DNA of 57,422 nucleotides from an uncultured Lachnospiraceae bacterium (lineage in GTDB: Bacteria > Bacillota > Clostridia > Lachnospirales > Lachnospiraceae): positions 1-57,422 of the forward strand of contig CAJTTI010000023.1 in NCBI GenBank assembly GCA_910579225.1, read 5' to 3'. Under the pieces are notes generated by a model that was not told the DNA's origin, did not search any database, and was given only the letters and a program-made list of their open reading frames with translations. Positions 41,244 to 49,811 of this stretch are shown piece after piece. How positions within the stretch are numbered: position 1 is the stretch's first letter; each line of letters starts with the position of its first letter. Both the position numbers and the translations under genes were made by a program.

Positions 41244-43355
41244 GTGAGGAAGAAAATATTTTCAGTCGGTCAGGTGCGATGCCTGTTTATCATATTTCAT
41301 ATGCTGATGGTGGGATATGCAGTTCTTTTTTTGCATCCGTTTTATGGATCCAATGATGAATTTACGCTGGCAGCCATTGCCTCCGGAGCATACGGAGATT
41401 ATACACAATATTTTATCTATATACACAGCGGATTTGGATGGATTTTGAAATTGTTCTATTCTCTGGTGCCGGATGTGAACTGGTATACCATAGTAATGTA
41501 TGGGATAATCTTTCTGTCGCTGACGTCTGTCGGATGGGTCTTTATCGGACGGTCGAAGCGGACCGGGGCGATGTTGTCAGTCATGATGGTGATGGCGTGT
41601 ACCCAGCCGCTGTATGTGGAATTCCAGTATACGAAGACTGCAGCGGTTGCGGTAGCAGCGGGGTATGTGCTTTTGTTCAGTCTTCCGGATTACAGAAAGG
41701 GAGTATCCGGTTCTGGAGAAACTCCGGGAGGAAGGACAGGCATCCGGGCTGTGGCTGGTGCGGTTCTGGGAGGAATCCTGCTGATTCTTGGATGCTGGAT
41801 ACGTTTTCATGCTTTTGGAATGGTAAGTCTTATGGCTTTCGGAATGTGGTTGTATCATGTGCGGGACGCCTGGAAAAGCAGAGAATGGAAGCAGCTTTTC
41901 CTTTGGGACTGCCTGCCGTGTATTCTGGTATTTTCTGTAATCGTCGGAAGTATACTTCTTGAGAATGCACTGGTATACCGGCCGGGAAGTGCAGAAGCGC
42001 ATTACCGGGAATATGACAGAGCAAGACAGCAGCTTTTAGATTACGGAGTACCGGAGTGGGATGAATATGAGGCGGAGTATAAGGCGCTTGGGCTTACCAG
42101 AACAGACTGCATCAATTTTCATAACTGGCTGATTGCGGATTATGATCGATATACGGCGGATACGTTCCGGGCAGTGGTCGCATTTCGCCGGGATGATCCG
42201 TTCCAGTGGGAATATCTGGCGGATTATCTGTGGATCCTTGTCAAAAAGCCACTGTTTCTGATGGGCGTACTGGTGACGCTTCTTTGGATGTGGCCTTTGT
42301 CGGAGATCAGGAAGAAGAACTGGATTGGTGTCGTCTATCCCTATGGGGCGTTGCTTGGGATTTATCTGTATTTTATTAAGATCTACCGTGTGTTGCCCAT
42401 TGTCGTGACTGCCTGTCTGATTAGTTTTATGATCTTTGTCTGGTGGGCGGCAGGTGAAGAGATCGGGCGGCAGTGGGATGAGAAACTGAACGAAAAGTTA
42501 TTTCCTGCAGCGGGATTGGCAGGGGTAGCGCTGACCTTTTTGATCTGTATCCGGATGCTGGCAGCGCCTGTGTTCCAGGTGCCCCTTCAGGATTCGGAAC
42601 CGAGTGTGGCGTATCGGACCCTGTACGACACGATCAGCAAGAAAAAAGAGATTTACTTTGCATTTGATCCGCTTACGAACAATGGGGTTGAATTTGGGTA
42701 TTCTATTTTTGAAAAGATTCCGGAAGACTATCTGGTCAATGTTTTTACATTGGGAGGATGGGAGACGGAGTCTCCTCAGGTGGTCTCCAACCTGGAGAGG
42801 TATGGGGCGAGAAGCCTTCTGACGTCGCTCTATCGAAGTGACCGGGCAGTATTAATATCCAATTCTTTGATGGAGCATATTATGTTGCATTTACAGGATA
42901 CTTATGACGGCATTTTTATTACGTATTCGAAAGTAAATCAGATTGGGAATTTTGACTTGTTTGCATTGAATTATAAAATGTCGGGCCTGAAAGACACAGA
43001 AGAGTTTACGGCGGTTCTGGACAGAACCTATACGGCGGAGAATGAAAGATATGATGTCTTTGAGGGAACGGTTCATATGACGCCGGAGGAACTGGAAGGA
43101 AAGAGCGTTTTTCTTTGGATGCAGAGTGTAGAAAGCGGAAAACGCAGGATGTATCAGGGAACCTGGCAGCAGCAGGATGAGGACGGACTGTATACGATGA
43201 TTTATGATCAGGAACTTGCAGATACGGATCAGGTGAGATTTATGATTCCGAAGCTCAGTTATCCGCTGGATGACCGGTATGAAGTTCATATTGTAATCAG
43301 GGACGGCGATAAAGGCAAGAAGATCCTTACAGAGAATCATTTGTATGAACTGTAG
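41244..43355 (+). CDS. Polytopic GT-C-like membrane protein, unknown
   Basis: A 703-residue protein. About ten hydrophobic segments fill residues 10-430, and a soluble C-terminal domain covers about 450-703. The first loop carries SNDEF (residues 36-40), an acidic pair in the position where GT-C glycosyltransferases keep their catalytic or metal acids. That, plus the overall plan, suggests transfer of sugars from lipid-linked donors, but I recognise no family. The GTG at 41244 is chosen because GAGGGG lies 8 bases upstream; an ATG at 41220 is the alternative. The acyltransferase gene follows 51 bases later, and the two may modify the same envelope glycan. Confidence 0.65.
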   Translation: MRKKIFSVGQVRCLFIIFHMLMVGYAVLFLHPFYGSNDEFTLAAIASGAYGDYTQYFIYIHSGFGWILKLFYSLVPDVNWYTIVMYGIIFLSLTSVGWVFIGRSKRTGAMLSVMMVMACTQPLYVEFQYTKTAAVAVAAGYVLLFSLPDYRKGVSGSGETPGGRTGIRAVAGAVLGGILLILGCWIRFHAFGMVSLMAFGMWLYHVRDAWKSREWKQLFLWDCLPCILVFSVIVGSILLENALVYRPGSAEAHYREYDRARQQLLDYGVPEWDEYEAEYKALGLTRTDCINFHNWLIADYDRYTADTFRAVVAFRRDDPFQWEYLADYLWILVKKPLFLMGVLVTLLWMWPLSEIRKKNWIGVVYPYGALLGIYLYFIKIYRVLPIVVTACLISFMIFVWWAAGEEIGRQWDEKLNEKLFPAAGLAGVALTFLICIRMLAAPVFQVPLQDSEPSVAYRTLYDTISKKKEIYFAFDPLTNNGVEFGYSIFEKIPEDYLVNVFTLGGWETESPQVVSNLERYGARSLLTSLYRSDRAVLISNSLMEHIMLHLQDTYDGIFITYSKVNQIGNFDLFALNYKMSGLKDTEEFTAVLDRTYTAENERYDVFEGTVHMTPEELEGKSVFLWMQSVESGKRRMYQGTWQQQDEDGLYTMIYDQELADTDQVRFMIPKLSYPLDDRYEVHIVIRDGDKGKKILTENHLYEL

Positions 43356-43406
43356 GGAAACTATGAAAGAGAATGGCAGAGCACAAAGAGACAGGAGGAA
43401 GCAGTG

Positions 43407-44480
43407 ATGAAAAAAAGACAGGCGAATTTTGAACTTCTCCGGATTCTGTGTATGTATATGATTGTGGTGGGGCACTGCCTGTTTCACGGAAGAGTAACAG
43501 CGAAGCTGGGATATGGGACTGTCAATTATTTTCTGTCTTATTTTATTCAGTCGTTTTCTGTGGTTCATGTGAACTGCTTTGTAATGCTGGCCGGTTACTT
43601 TGCCATTGACAGAGAATTCAAATCGCGGAGGATTCTGCGGTTCTGGCGGCAGGTAGTGTTCTATTCGGTGGTTATTTGCCTGATCTGCGGGCTCTGTACG
43701 GGTGTTTCCGGTTTGGACATTCGGATGGCGGTGTTTCCGGTTTCTTCCCAGAACTACTGGTTTGCTTCTGTCTATATGGGCCTGGCGTTGCTGATGCCCT
43801 TTGCCGGAATGCTGGCAATGAAGCTGACAAAGAGGCAGTATCGGTATCTGCTGGGAATGCTGGCGCTGTTCCTCAGCGTGAATCATATGATCTTTCGTGT
43901 AGATGCTTATGGGATCTATATGGGAAGGGAACTGTCCTGGTTCTTGTTTTTGTCGCTTCTGGCAGGTTATGTGAAGCTGTATACCCGTCAGGAACGGATG
44001 TATTTCTGGTATGGTCTGGCTGTCTATGTGTTCTCTTCTCTTGTAATTTTGGGCAGCGTATATCTTTCAGTGAGGCTGCACAGAGAGGATATTGGTTATT
44101 TTTTAAATTATAATTCGCCTCTGGCGCTTTTGTCCACCTGTGCTTTGTTTGTCTGTATAAAAAATATGCCGTGGAAAGAGGGTCCCTGGGATCACGTGAT
44201 CCTAAAAATAGCAGGAGCCGCATTTGGAGTGTATCTGATTCATGACCATTATTTAATCCGTTATCAGGTGTGGGATCTGTTCCGTGCCAGTAAAGTTGCG
44301 AGGACGCACTGGGCGGTGATGTATGCAGCAGCAGTGGGAGTGATCGTGTATGCTTCGTGCACACTGCTGGAACTGGCCAGACAGAAGCTTTTCAGGGCAG
44401 TTGGAAGCTGGTATGAAAGGACAACATTATATAAGAAGGAACAGGAAATCCTGGACCGGATTGACCGGATTTTTTTGTGA
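43407..44480 (+). CDS. Acyltransferase 3 family membrane protein
   Basis: A 357-residue polytopic protein with about ten membrane helices, resembling OafA/AT3 O-acetyltransferases that modify cell-surface sugars. The N-terminus NFELLRILCMYMIVVGHCLFHG contains the family's early R/E and His signature. FVMLAGYFAIDREFKSRRILRFWRQ is the usual second motif. AGGAGG lies about 10 bases before the ATG at 43407. It is probably transcribed with the GT-C-like gene. The acceptor sugar is unknown. Confidence 0.85.
   Translation: MKKRQANFELLRILCMYMIVVGHCLFHGRVTAKLGYGTVNYFLSYFIQSFSVVHVNCFVMLAGYFAIDREFKSRRILRFWRQVVFYSVVICLICGLCTGVSGLDIRMAVFPVSSQNYWFASVYMGLALLMPFAGMLAMKLTKRQYRYLLGMLALFLSVNHMIFRVDAYGIYMGRELSWFLFLSLLAGYVKLYTRQERMYFWYGLAVYVFSSLVILGSVYLSVRLHREDIGYFLNYNSPLALLSTCALFVCIKNMPWKEGPWDHVILKIAGAAFGVYLIHDHYLIRYQVWDLFRASKVARTHWAVMYAAAVGVIVYASCTLLELARQKLFRAVGSWYERTTLYKKEQEILDRIDRIFL
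44446..44477 (+). terminator. Possible terminator overlapping the end of the acyltransferase gene
   Basis: AAATCC near 44446 pairs with GGATTT before a run of seven T at about 44470-44476, just at the stop codon. Confidence 0.35.
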
Positions 44481-44511
44481 ACGGATATAAGGAAAAGACA
44501 AAAACTCCTGC

Positions 44512-44540
44512 TTGACAATTACAGGGGTTTTTGTTATGAT
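44512..44540 (+). promoter_or_regulatory. Promoter of the T-box leader and leuA
   Basis: TTGACA at 44512-44517, 17 bases, TATGAT at 44535-44540. Near-consensus. Confidence 0.85.
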
Positions 44541-44546
44541 ACATTC

Positions 44547-44856
44547 CAGTGAAATAAGTAAATGCGTGGATGGGGAATAGTACATGCGGACTTGACTGCA
44601 GAGAGCTGCCGGCTGGTGCGAGGCAGCGGAGAGGATGTATGGAACTCGCCCCGGAGCGGCTGTCCAAAATCTTCCGTGGAACATAAGGGAGAGAGTAGAT
44701 ACAGACGGGACCCTGCCGTTACAAAGGGAAGGATATAAGAGCTTGCATCCGTATCCGTAAAGTGTGTGAATTCGTTCACGAAATCAGAGTGGTACCGCGT
44801 AGGACAGTTGGTCTTTCGTCTCTGGGTTGTTGTAACCTGGGATGGAAGACTTTTTT
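44547..44856 (+). promoter_or_regulatory. T-box leader, leucine specific (CUC specifier)
   Basis: A full T-box. Stem I contains the loop-E AGTA at about 44579-44582 and the specifier CTC at 44645-44647 on the returning strand. The conserved T-box AGAGTGGTACCGCG is at about 44787-44800. A terminator hairpin (GTCTTTCGTCTCTGGGTT with AACCTGGGATGGAAGAC) ends in a T run at 44851-44856. Uncharged tRNA-Leu(GAG) should stabilise the antiterminator and permit leuA transcription. Confidence 0.92.
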
Positions 44857-44941
44857 ATTTCCCGAAATTCAGAAAAACAGCAAGAATCCGGCCGGTGGAA
44901 GTCGACAGGAATTGAGCGGAACTTTAATAAGGAGAATGGAC

Positions 44942-46630
44942 ATGATGAATTACAGTAAGTATACCAGACAGTATTTTATGCCTCCTGAGAGATGCATGGA
45001 GTGGGCACAGCGAGAGTATGTGGACCGTGCGCCGGTATGGTGCAGCGTGGATTTGCGGGATGGAAATCAGGCTTTGGTTGTTCCCATGACGCTGCAGCAG
45101 AAGCTGGACTTTTTCCAGCTTCTTGTGAAGATTGGATTTAAGGAGATTGAGGTGGGCTTTCCGGCGGCGTCTGATACAGAGTATGAGTTTCTGCGTGCTT
45201 TGATTGAGCAGAATCTGATTCCGGATGATGTGACGGTTCAGGTACTGACGCAGGCCAGAGAACATATTATCCGCAAGACGTTTGAGGCGTTGAAAGGCGC
45301 GAAAAATGCCATTGTCCATGTATATAATTCTACCTCTCTGGCTCAGAGAGAACAGGTTTTTCATAAGTCAAAAGAGGAGATTCTGAAGATTGCCGTCGAG
45401 GGAGCTAAGCTTTTGAAGGAATTGACGGAGGAAGAAGGGGCAGATTATCGTTTTGAGTATAGTCCAGAGAGCTTTACCGGGACAGAACCGGAATATGCAC
45501 TGGAGGTATGTAACGCGGTTCTGGATGTATGGCAGCCCACAGCAGATAAAAAAGCGATCATCAATCTTCCGGTAACGGTGCAGCTCTCCATGCCTCATGT
45601 ATATGCTCAGCAGATCGAATATGTCAGCAAACACTTAAAATACAGAGAAAATGTGTTGGTGTCCCTTCATCCGCATAATGACCGCGGATGCGGGGTTGCC
45701 GATACGGAGATGGGGCTTCTGGCAGGTGCAGACCGGGTGGAAGGAACCTTGTTTGGTAACGGAGAGCGGACCGGCAACGTGGACCTTGTCACAGTGGCAA
45801 TGAATATGTATGCCCAGGGCGTGGATCCGGAACTGGATTTTACCAATATGAATGAGATCTGCGAAGGATATGAGCAGTATACAGGAATGAAGGTGAATGA
45901 GCGGAACCCGTACAGCGGAGCGCTGGTATTCGCGGCATTCTCCGGTTCTCATCAGGATGCCATTGCCAAAGGTATGAAATGGATTGACGAGAGACATCCG
46001 GAGCACTGGACAGTTCCCTATCTTCCGATTGATCCGAAGGATGTGAGCAGAAGCTATGATGCAGATGTCATCCGAATTAACAGCCAGTCCGGAAAAGGCG
46101 GCGTTGGTTATATTCTGGAGAGAAATTATGGGATTGTCATGCCGCCGAAGATGCGGGAAGCTATGGGATATGCAGCAAAAGCCGTATCCGATGCGCAGAA
46201 CAAAGAACTGCAGCCTGAAGAGATCTATCAGGTATTTGAAGCAAAATTTGTTGGTATTAAGACACCATATCAGATTCTGGAAGTACATTTTAAGCAGGTA
46301 AACGGTATTACAACAGATATTACCACATTCTATGAAGGAGAGAAGATGGTGACGACTGCCACGGGAAACGGTCGTCTGAATGCGGTAAGCAATGCGCTGA
46401 AAAAAGCCTATGGCTTCGACTATAAACTGGTGACTTATCAGGAGCATGCGCTGACCATAAGTTCCAGTTCCAGTGCAATTGCTTATGTGGGAATCCAGAC
46501 GCCGGACGGGAAGATTCACTGGGGCGCAGCCATTGATCCGGATATTATTCATGCGTCTATAGATGCATTGTTAACAGCAATTAATCATTCAGTAAAACCG
46601 CACATTTTGCATCAGGCAGACAGGGTGTGA
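44942..46630 (+). CDS. leuA: 2-isopropylmalate synthase (LeuA2 type)
   Basis: A 562-residue 2-isopropylmalate synthase, committing 2-ketoisovalerate to leucine. The N-terminal barrel has WCSVDLRDGNQALV (metal Asp), LHPHNDRGCGV (His-x-His) and GNGERTGNVDLVTVAMN. The C-terminal LeuA dimer/regulatory domain (VNGITTDITTFYEGEKMVTTATGNGRLNAVSNAL) is present for leucine feedback. The long N-terminus (YSKYTRQYFMPPERCMEW) marks the fungal-like type 2 form. The ATG at 44942 follows AAGGAG by 7 bases. Leucine control is double: a T-box and feedback inhibition. Confidence 0.96.
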   Translation: MMNYSKYTRQYFMPPERCMEWAQREYVDRAPVWCSVDLRDGNQALVVPMTLQQKLDFFQLLVKIGFKEIEVGFPAASDTEYEFLRALIEQNLIPDDVTVQVLTQAREHIIRKTFEALKGAKNAIVHVYNSTSLAQREQVFHKSKEEILKIAVEGAKLLKELTEEEGADYRFEYSPESFTGTEPEYALEVCNAVLDVWQPTADKKAIINLPVTVQLSMPHVYAQQIEYVSKHLKYRENVLVSLHPHNDRGCGVADTEMGLLAGADRVEGTLFGNGERTGNVDLVTVAMNMYAQGVDPELDFTNMNEICEGYEQYTGMKVNERNPYSGALVFAAFSGSHQDAIAKGMKWIDERHPEHWTVPYLPIDPKDVSRSYDADVIRINSQSGKGGVGYILERNYGIVMPPKMREAMGYAAKAVSDAQNKELQPEEIYQVFEAKFVGIKTPYQILEVHFKQVNGITTDITTFYEGEKMVTTATGNGRLNAVSNALKKAYGFDYKLVTYQEHALTISSSSSAIAYVGIQTPDGKIHWGAAIDPDIIHASIDALLTAINHSVKPHILHQADRV

Positions 46631-46640
46631 GCTTTGTAAT

Positions 46641-46659
46641 ACAGAAATTTTCTGTTTTT
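46641..46659 (+). terminator. Small hairpin after leuA
   Basis: ACAGAA, ATT, TTCTGT followed by four T. AT-rich and weak; a stronger terminator follows. Confidence 0.35.
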
Positions 46660-46726
46660 ACAGGCGGCAGACCTGGAAAGAGCTATGCCCGGGAAGGCGG
46701 TTTTGTTCCATCAGGTATGACAAAAA

Positions 46727-46771
46727 ATAAGAACGTTTTTCACATTTTTTTGTGAAAAGCGTTCTTTTTTT
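46727..46771 (+). terminator. Strong intrinsic terminator
   Basis: AAGAACGTTTTTCACA and TGTGAAAAGCGTTCTT form a 16-bp stem with one G-U pair and a T6 loop, then a long T run. Confidence 0.9.
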
Positions 46772-46834
46772 GGTTTTTTGTCATAAAAATGAAAAAAACA
46801 GTTCATAATAGTTAACAAAATCGTAATATTTGTA

Positions 46835-46864
46835 TTGACTTTTGGATTTGTCCAGGGCTATAAT
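46835..46864 (+). promoter_or_regulatory. Promoter of the cell wall hydrolase gene
   Basis: TTGACT at 46835-46840, 18 bases, TATAAT at 46859-46864. A vegetative, not sporulation, promoter. Confidence 0.8.
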
Positions 46865-46877
46865 GCCATCTTGTAAC

Positions 46878-46926
46878 CGGACAGGAGCAGTACAAAGTTC
46901 TGTCCGAATGCTGGCAGGTATGCCAG
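46878..46926 (+). promoter_or_regulatory. Two-hairpin leader of the cell wall hydrolase gene
   Basis: Hairpin 1: CGGACAG (46878-46884) and CTGTCCG (46900-46906), perfect. Hairpin 2: CTGGCA, GGTA, TGCCAG (46911-46926), perfect. They lie between the promoter and the ribosome site. I do not recognise a known riboswitch class. Confidence 0.45.
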
Positions 46927-46953
46927 ACAATTGAATAGAAAAGGAGAGTATGT

Positions 46954-47640
46954 ATGCGTAGATGCTGTCGGGGTGCAGCGCTTGCTTTGGGAGGAGTTCT
47001 CATGACAAGTCTGACATCTCTGAACTCCTGCAGCTTTGGAACAATGATTGTATATGCTGCAGAGGACGCACTAACGGAAGAGCTGGAGACGGCTTTCCAG
47101 GAAGACGTTCTGGCGGGAGAAGAAAACGTCGAAACAGATATACCAACAGAAGAGGCGATGATCGGGCCGGAAGCAGAAGAGACAATTGCTGCTGCAGAGG
47201 TTATGGAAGAACCGGTTGAGGAGACGGTAACTGAAGAAATGCAGGTGCCGGGAAACAGTTTTGGTCTGGAAGATCAGGAGTACCAAGTACTTCTCAAAAT
47301 AGTGGAAGCGGAAGCTGGAGGAGAAGATTCCACCGGAAGGATGCTGGTGGCCAATGTGGTCATGAATCGGGTGAGAAGCGAGAGCTTCCCCAATACGATT
47401 TCAGAAGTAGTTTACCAGAGGAGCAATGGAAATGCACAGTTTTCTCCCATATCAGATGGAAGGATTGATCAGGTCAGCGTTTCACAGGAGACTGTAGAAG
47501 CTGTGGCAAGAGCGCTGAGTGGCGAGGACGTTTCCTCCGGTGCCTTGTATTTTCGGGCAGTAAACAGCAGAAGTAGCTGGTTTGATCAGTCTTTGAATCG
47601 GGTGCTCGAACACGGAAATCATATTTTTTATACAATGTAA
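46954..47640 (+). CDS. Secreted SleB/CwlJ-type cell wall hydrolase
   Basis: A 228-residue exported hydrolase. Residues 1-35 form a signal peptide (ALALGGVLMTSLTSLNSC, with cleavage near VYAA). Residues 38-105 are an acidic, low-complexity linker rich in Glu. The catalytic CwlJ/SleB domain fills about 105-228, with the glutamate in VEAEAGGEDSTGRMLVANVVMNRV and FSPISDGRI. SleB/CwlJ enzymes cut spore-cortex or vegetative peptidoglycan. The sigma-A-type promoter here favours a vegetative wall role. It is monocistronic, between two terminators. Confidence 0.88.
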   Translation: MRRCCRGAALALGGVLMTSLTSLNSCSFGTMIVYAAEDALTEELETAFQEDVLAGEENVETDIPTEEAMIGPEAEETIAAAEVMEEPVEETVTEEMQVPGNSFGLEDQEYQVLLKIVEAEAGGEDSTGRMLVANVVMNRVRSESFPNTISEVVYQRSNGNAQFSPISDGRIDQVSVSQETVEAVARALSGEDVSSGALYFRAVNSRSSWFDQSLNRVLEHGNHIFYTM

Positions 47641-47641
47641 A

Positions 47642-47676
47642 GAGAGAAAGGGGCAGGAAGCCTCTTTCTTTTTTTA
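47642..47676 (+). terminator. Terminator after the cell wall hydrolase
   Basis: GAAAGGGGC, AGGAA, GCCTCTTTC (one G-U pair) followed by a run of T, directly after the stop codon. Confidence 0.88.
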
Positions 47677-47684
47677 TTCTGTTA

Positions 47685-47693
47685 TGGTACAAT
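47685..47693 (+). promoter_or_regulatory. Extended -10 promoter of thrC
   Basis: TGG followed by TACAAT (TG-n-TACAAT), with no good -35, about 88 bases before thrC. Confidence 0.45.
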
Positions 47694-47780
47694 GTGCGCT
47701 GAGACGGTATGCGGTGCGGGAAAGTAAAAGCATTGCGGGATTCAAGAGCCGAAAAAACAAAAGTAAAGGAATGAGTAACC

Positions 47781-49274
47781 ATGAATCTGTTATATAAGAG
47801 TACAAGAGGCGGTCAGTCAGATGTGACGGCGTCTCAGGCGATCCTCCAGGGGCTTGCCTGTGACGGAGGGCTGTTTGTGCCGGAGCGGATTCCTGCACTG
47901 GAGATCCCTTTTGAGAAATTATCTGGGATGTCTTATCAGGAGACTGCGTATGAAGTGATGAGACTTTTTTTGACCGACTTTACAGAAGAAGAGTTAAAGC
48001 ACTGTATTAGCAGTGCCTATGATGAGAAGTTTGACACGGAAGCGATTGCGCCGCTGGCTAAGGTAAATGGTGTGTATTATCTGGAGCTGTTTCATGGGGC
48101 GACCATTGCGTTTAAAGATATGGCACTTTCCATTCTGCCTCATCTGATGACCACTGCTGCCCGGAAGAATGAGATCAAAAATGAGATTGTGATTCTGACA
48201 GCCACATCCGGCGATACCGGGAAAGCGGCCCTTGCCGGCTTTGCAGATGTTCCGGGAACCAAGATAATTGTATTTTATCCCAAAGACGGAGTCAGTCCCA
48301 TACAGGAAAAACAGATGGTGACCCAGAAGGGAGAGAATACGCTGGTAGTTGGGATCAGAGGCAATTTTGACGATGCCCAGAGCGGAGTCAAGGCAATCTT
48401 TGGGGACAGGGAACTGGAAAAAGAGCTGAACCAGGCGGGCTTTCAGTTCTCCAGCGCCAATTCCATCAATATCGGACGTCTGGTTCCGCAGATTGTCTAT
48501 TATGTGTATGCATATGGGAAACTTCTGGAGAGTGGAGAACTGTCAGAAGGAGAAAAGATCAACGTGGTGGTACCTACCGGGAATTTCGGTAACATTTTGG
48601 CTGCCTGTTATGCAAAGCAGATGGGGCTGCCGATTGCCAAGCTGATCTGTGCTTCCAATGACAACAAAGTGCTATATGATTTCTTCCGTACCGGGGAATA
48701 TGACAGGAACCGTCCGTTTATCCTGACCACATCTCCGTCCATGGATATTCTGATCTCCAGCAATCTGGAGCGCCTGCTCTATCAGATTGCAGATTCTGAT
48801 GCCCGGAAAGATATGGAACTGATGGAGGCGTTATCTTCTGAAGGAAAATATCAGATTACTTCCGGGATGAAAGAGAAGCTTGCGGATTTCTGCGGTTATT
48901 ATGCTACAGAGCAGGAAGGAGCAGAGACAATTGTTCGTGTATATGAGGACACAGGATATGTGATGGATACGCATACGGCGGTTGCTGCCTGTGCATTCAG
49001 GAAATATACAGATGACACCAAGGATGGGACAAAGACGGTGATTGCTTCCACGGCAAGCCCTTATAAATTCACCAGAAGTGTCATGGAGTCAATTGATCAG
49101 AAACGGTATGGGAACATGACGGATTTTGAATTAATTGATGAACTTTCTTCCATATCCGGAACCGAAGTTCCGAAGGCGGTTGAAGAAATCCGTACAGCAG
49201 CGGTTCGCCACAGGACAGTCTGTGAGACCGGCGAGATGAAGAAGACAGTCCGGGAATTCCTGGGCTGCATGTAA
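47781..49274 (+). CDS. thrC: Threonine synthase
   Basis: A 497-residue PLP enzyme converting O-phosphohomoserine to threonine. The PLP lysine is K112 in FHGATIAFKDMAL. The N-terminal signature STRGGQSDVTASQAILQGLACDGGLFVP, the ATSGDTGKAAL phosphate-binding loop and VPTGNFGNILAACYAKQMGLP are complete. It is the longer Thr synthase type. No homoserine kinase or dehydrogenase is adjacent, and no T-box precedes it. Confidence 0.97.
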   Translation: MNLLYKSTRGGQSDVTASQAILQGLACDGGLFVPERIPALEIPFEKLSGMSYQETAYEVMRLFLTDFTEEELKHCISSAYDEKFDTEAIAPLAKVNGVYYLELFHGATIAFKDMALSILPHLMTTAARKNEIKNEIVILTATSGDTGKAALAGFADVPGTKIIVFYPKDGVSPIQEKQMVTQKGENTLVVGIRGNFDDAQSGVKAIFGDRELEKELNQAGFQFSSANSINIGRLVPQIVYYVYAYGKLLESGELSEGEKINVVVPTGNFGNILAACYAKQMGLPIAKLICASNDNKVLYDFFRTGEYDRNRPFILTTSPSMDILISSNLERLLYQIADSDARKDMELMEALSSEGKYQITSGMKEKLADFCGYYATEQEGAETIVRVYEDTGYVMDTHTAVAACAFRKYTDDTKDGTKTVIASTASPYKFTRSVMESIDQKRYGNMTDFELIDELSSISGTEVPKAVEEIRTAAVRHRTVCETGEMKKTVREFLGCM

Positions 49275-49297
49275 GAAGACGAATACCTGATAACCGT

Positions 49298-49323
49298 ATC
49301 TGTCCGGTCTTGACCGGGCAGAT
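49298..49323 (+). terminator. Hairpin after thrC
   Basis: ATCTGTCCGGTC, TT, GACCGGGCAGAT: a 12-bp stem with one G-U pair and a nominal two-base loop. There is no T run, so it may be an attenuator, RNA-stability element or weak terminator. Confidence 0.4.
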
Positions 49324-49348
49324 GCATGATTTTGCATGGGAGAACACA

Positions 49349-49696
49349 ATGGATAACAGTATTTTCAGCATGGTGGATATCCTGGTACTGGGATGCGGGA
49401 TCTATGCCCTGTACAGCGCTTTTGTATTGCAGAGGGAGGGGAAAATCATCCGTACTTTTCTTGTACTGAAGGATACCGATCTGGATTCTTGTAAAGATCT
49501 GCAGGGATATGCCAACTATATGTCCCCTAAATTGTGGCTGCTCGGAATTATAATGATTTTGAACGGACTGGTTTCACTTTTGAACACTTATGTGGTGGAA
49601 ATTCAGACACTGTTCTGGGTGATGATGGGCATATTTCTGATCACATTGATCTGGTATGGGATGCAAACAAGGAATGCAATGAAAAAATTCTTTTAA
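49349..49696 (+). CDS. Small membrane protein, unknown
   Basis: A 115-residue protein with a membrane helix at about residues 5-25 (MVDILVLGCGIYALYSAFVL), and two at about 60-80 and 88-108 near the C-terminus. A short polar loop with LKDTDLDSCKDLQGYANYM lies between. I recognise no domain. The ATG at 49349 is chosen because GGGAGA lies about 7 bases upstream; an in-frame start at 49310 would place the hairpin described after thrC inside the gene. It probably shares a transcript with thrC. Confidence 0.7.
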   Translation: MDNSIFSMVDILVLGCGIYALYSAFVLQREGKIIRTFLVLKDTDLDSCKDLQGYANYMSPKLWLLGIIMILNGLVSLLNTYVVEIQTLFWVMMGIFLITLIWYGMQTRNAMKKFF

Positions 49697-49697
49697 C

Positions 49698-49725
49698 TTG
49701 ACTTTTTTTTCACAAAAGGTATAAT
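49698..49725 (+). promoter_or_regulatory. Promoter of pckA
   Basis: TTGACT at 49698-49703, 16 bases, TATAAT at 49720-49725. A strong promoter consistent with a central-metabolism gene. Confidence 0.8.
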
Positions 49726-49771
49726 GGAAACTGACGGCAAAGAATCAGGATGCTGTTAGGTTATCTATATG

Positions 49772-49785
49772 GGGTATATATACCC
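49772..49785. promoter_or_regulatory. 14-bp palindrome in the pckA leader
   Basis: GGGTATATATACCC, perfectly palindromic, 26 bases before the pckA start and 46 bases after the -10. It may be a repressor roadblock site. Confidence 0.4.
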
Positions 49786-49811
49786 GGTTATAATATGAGG
49801 AGGACAAGATT

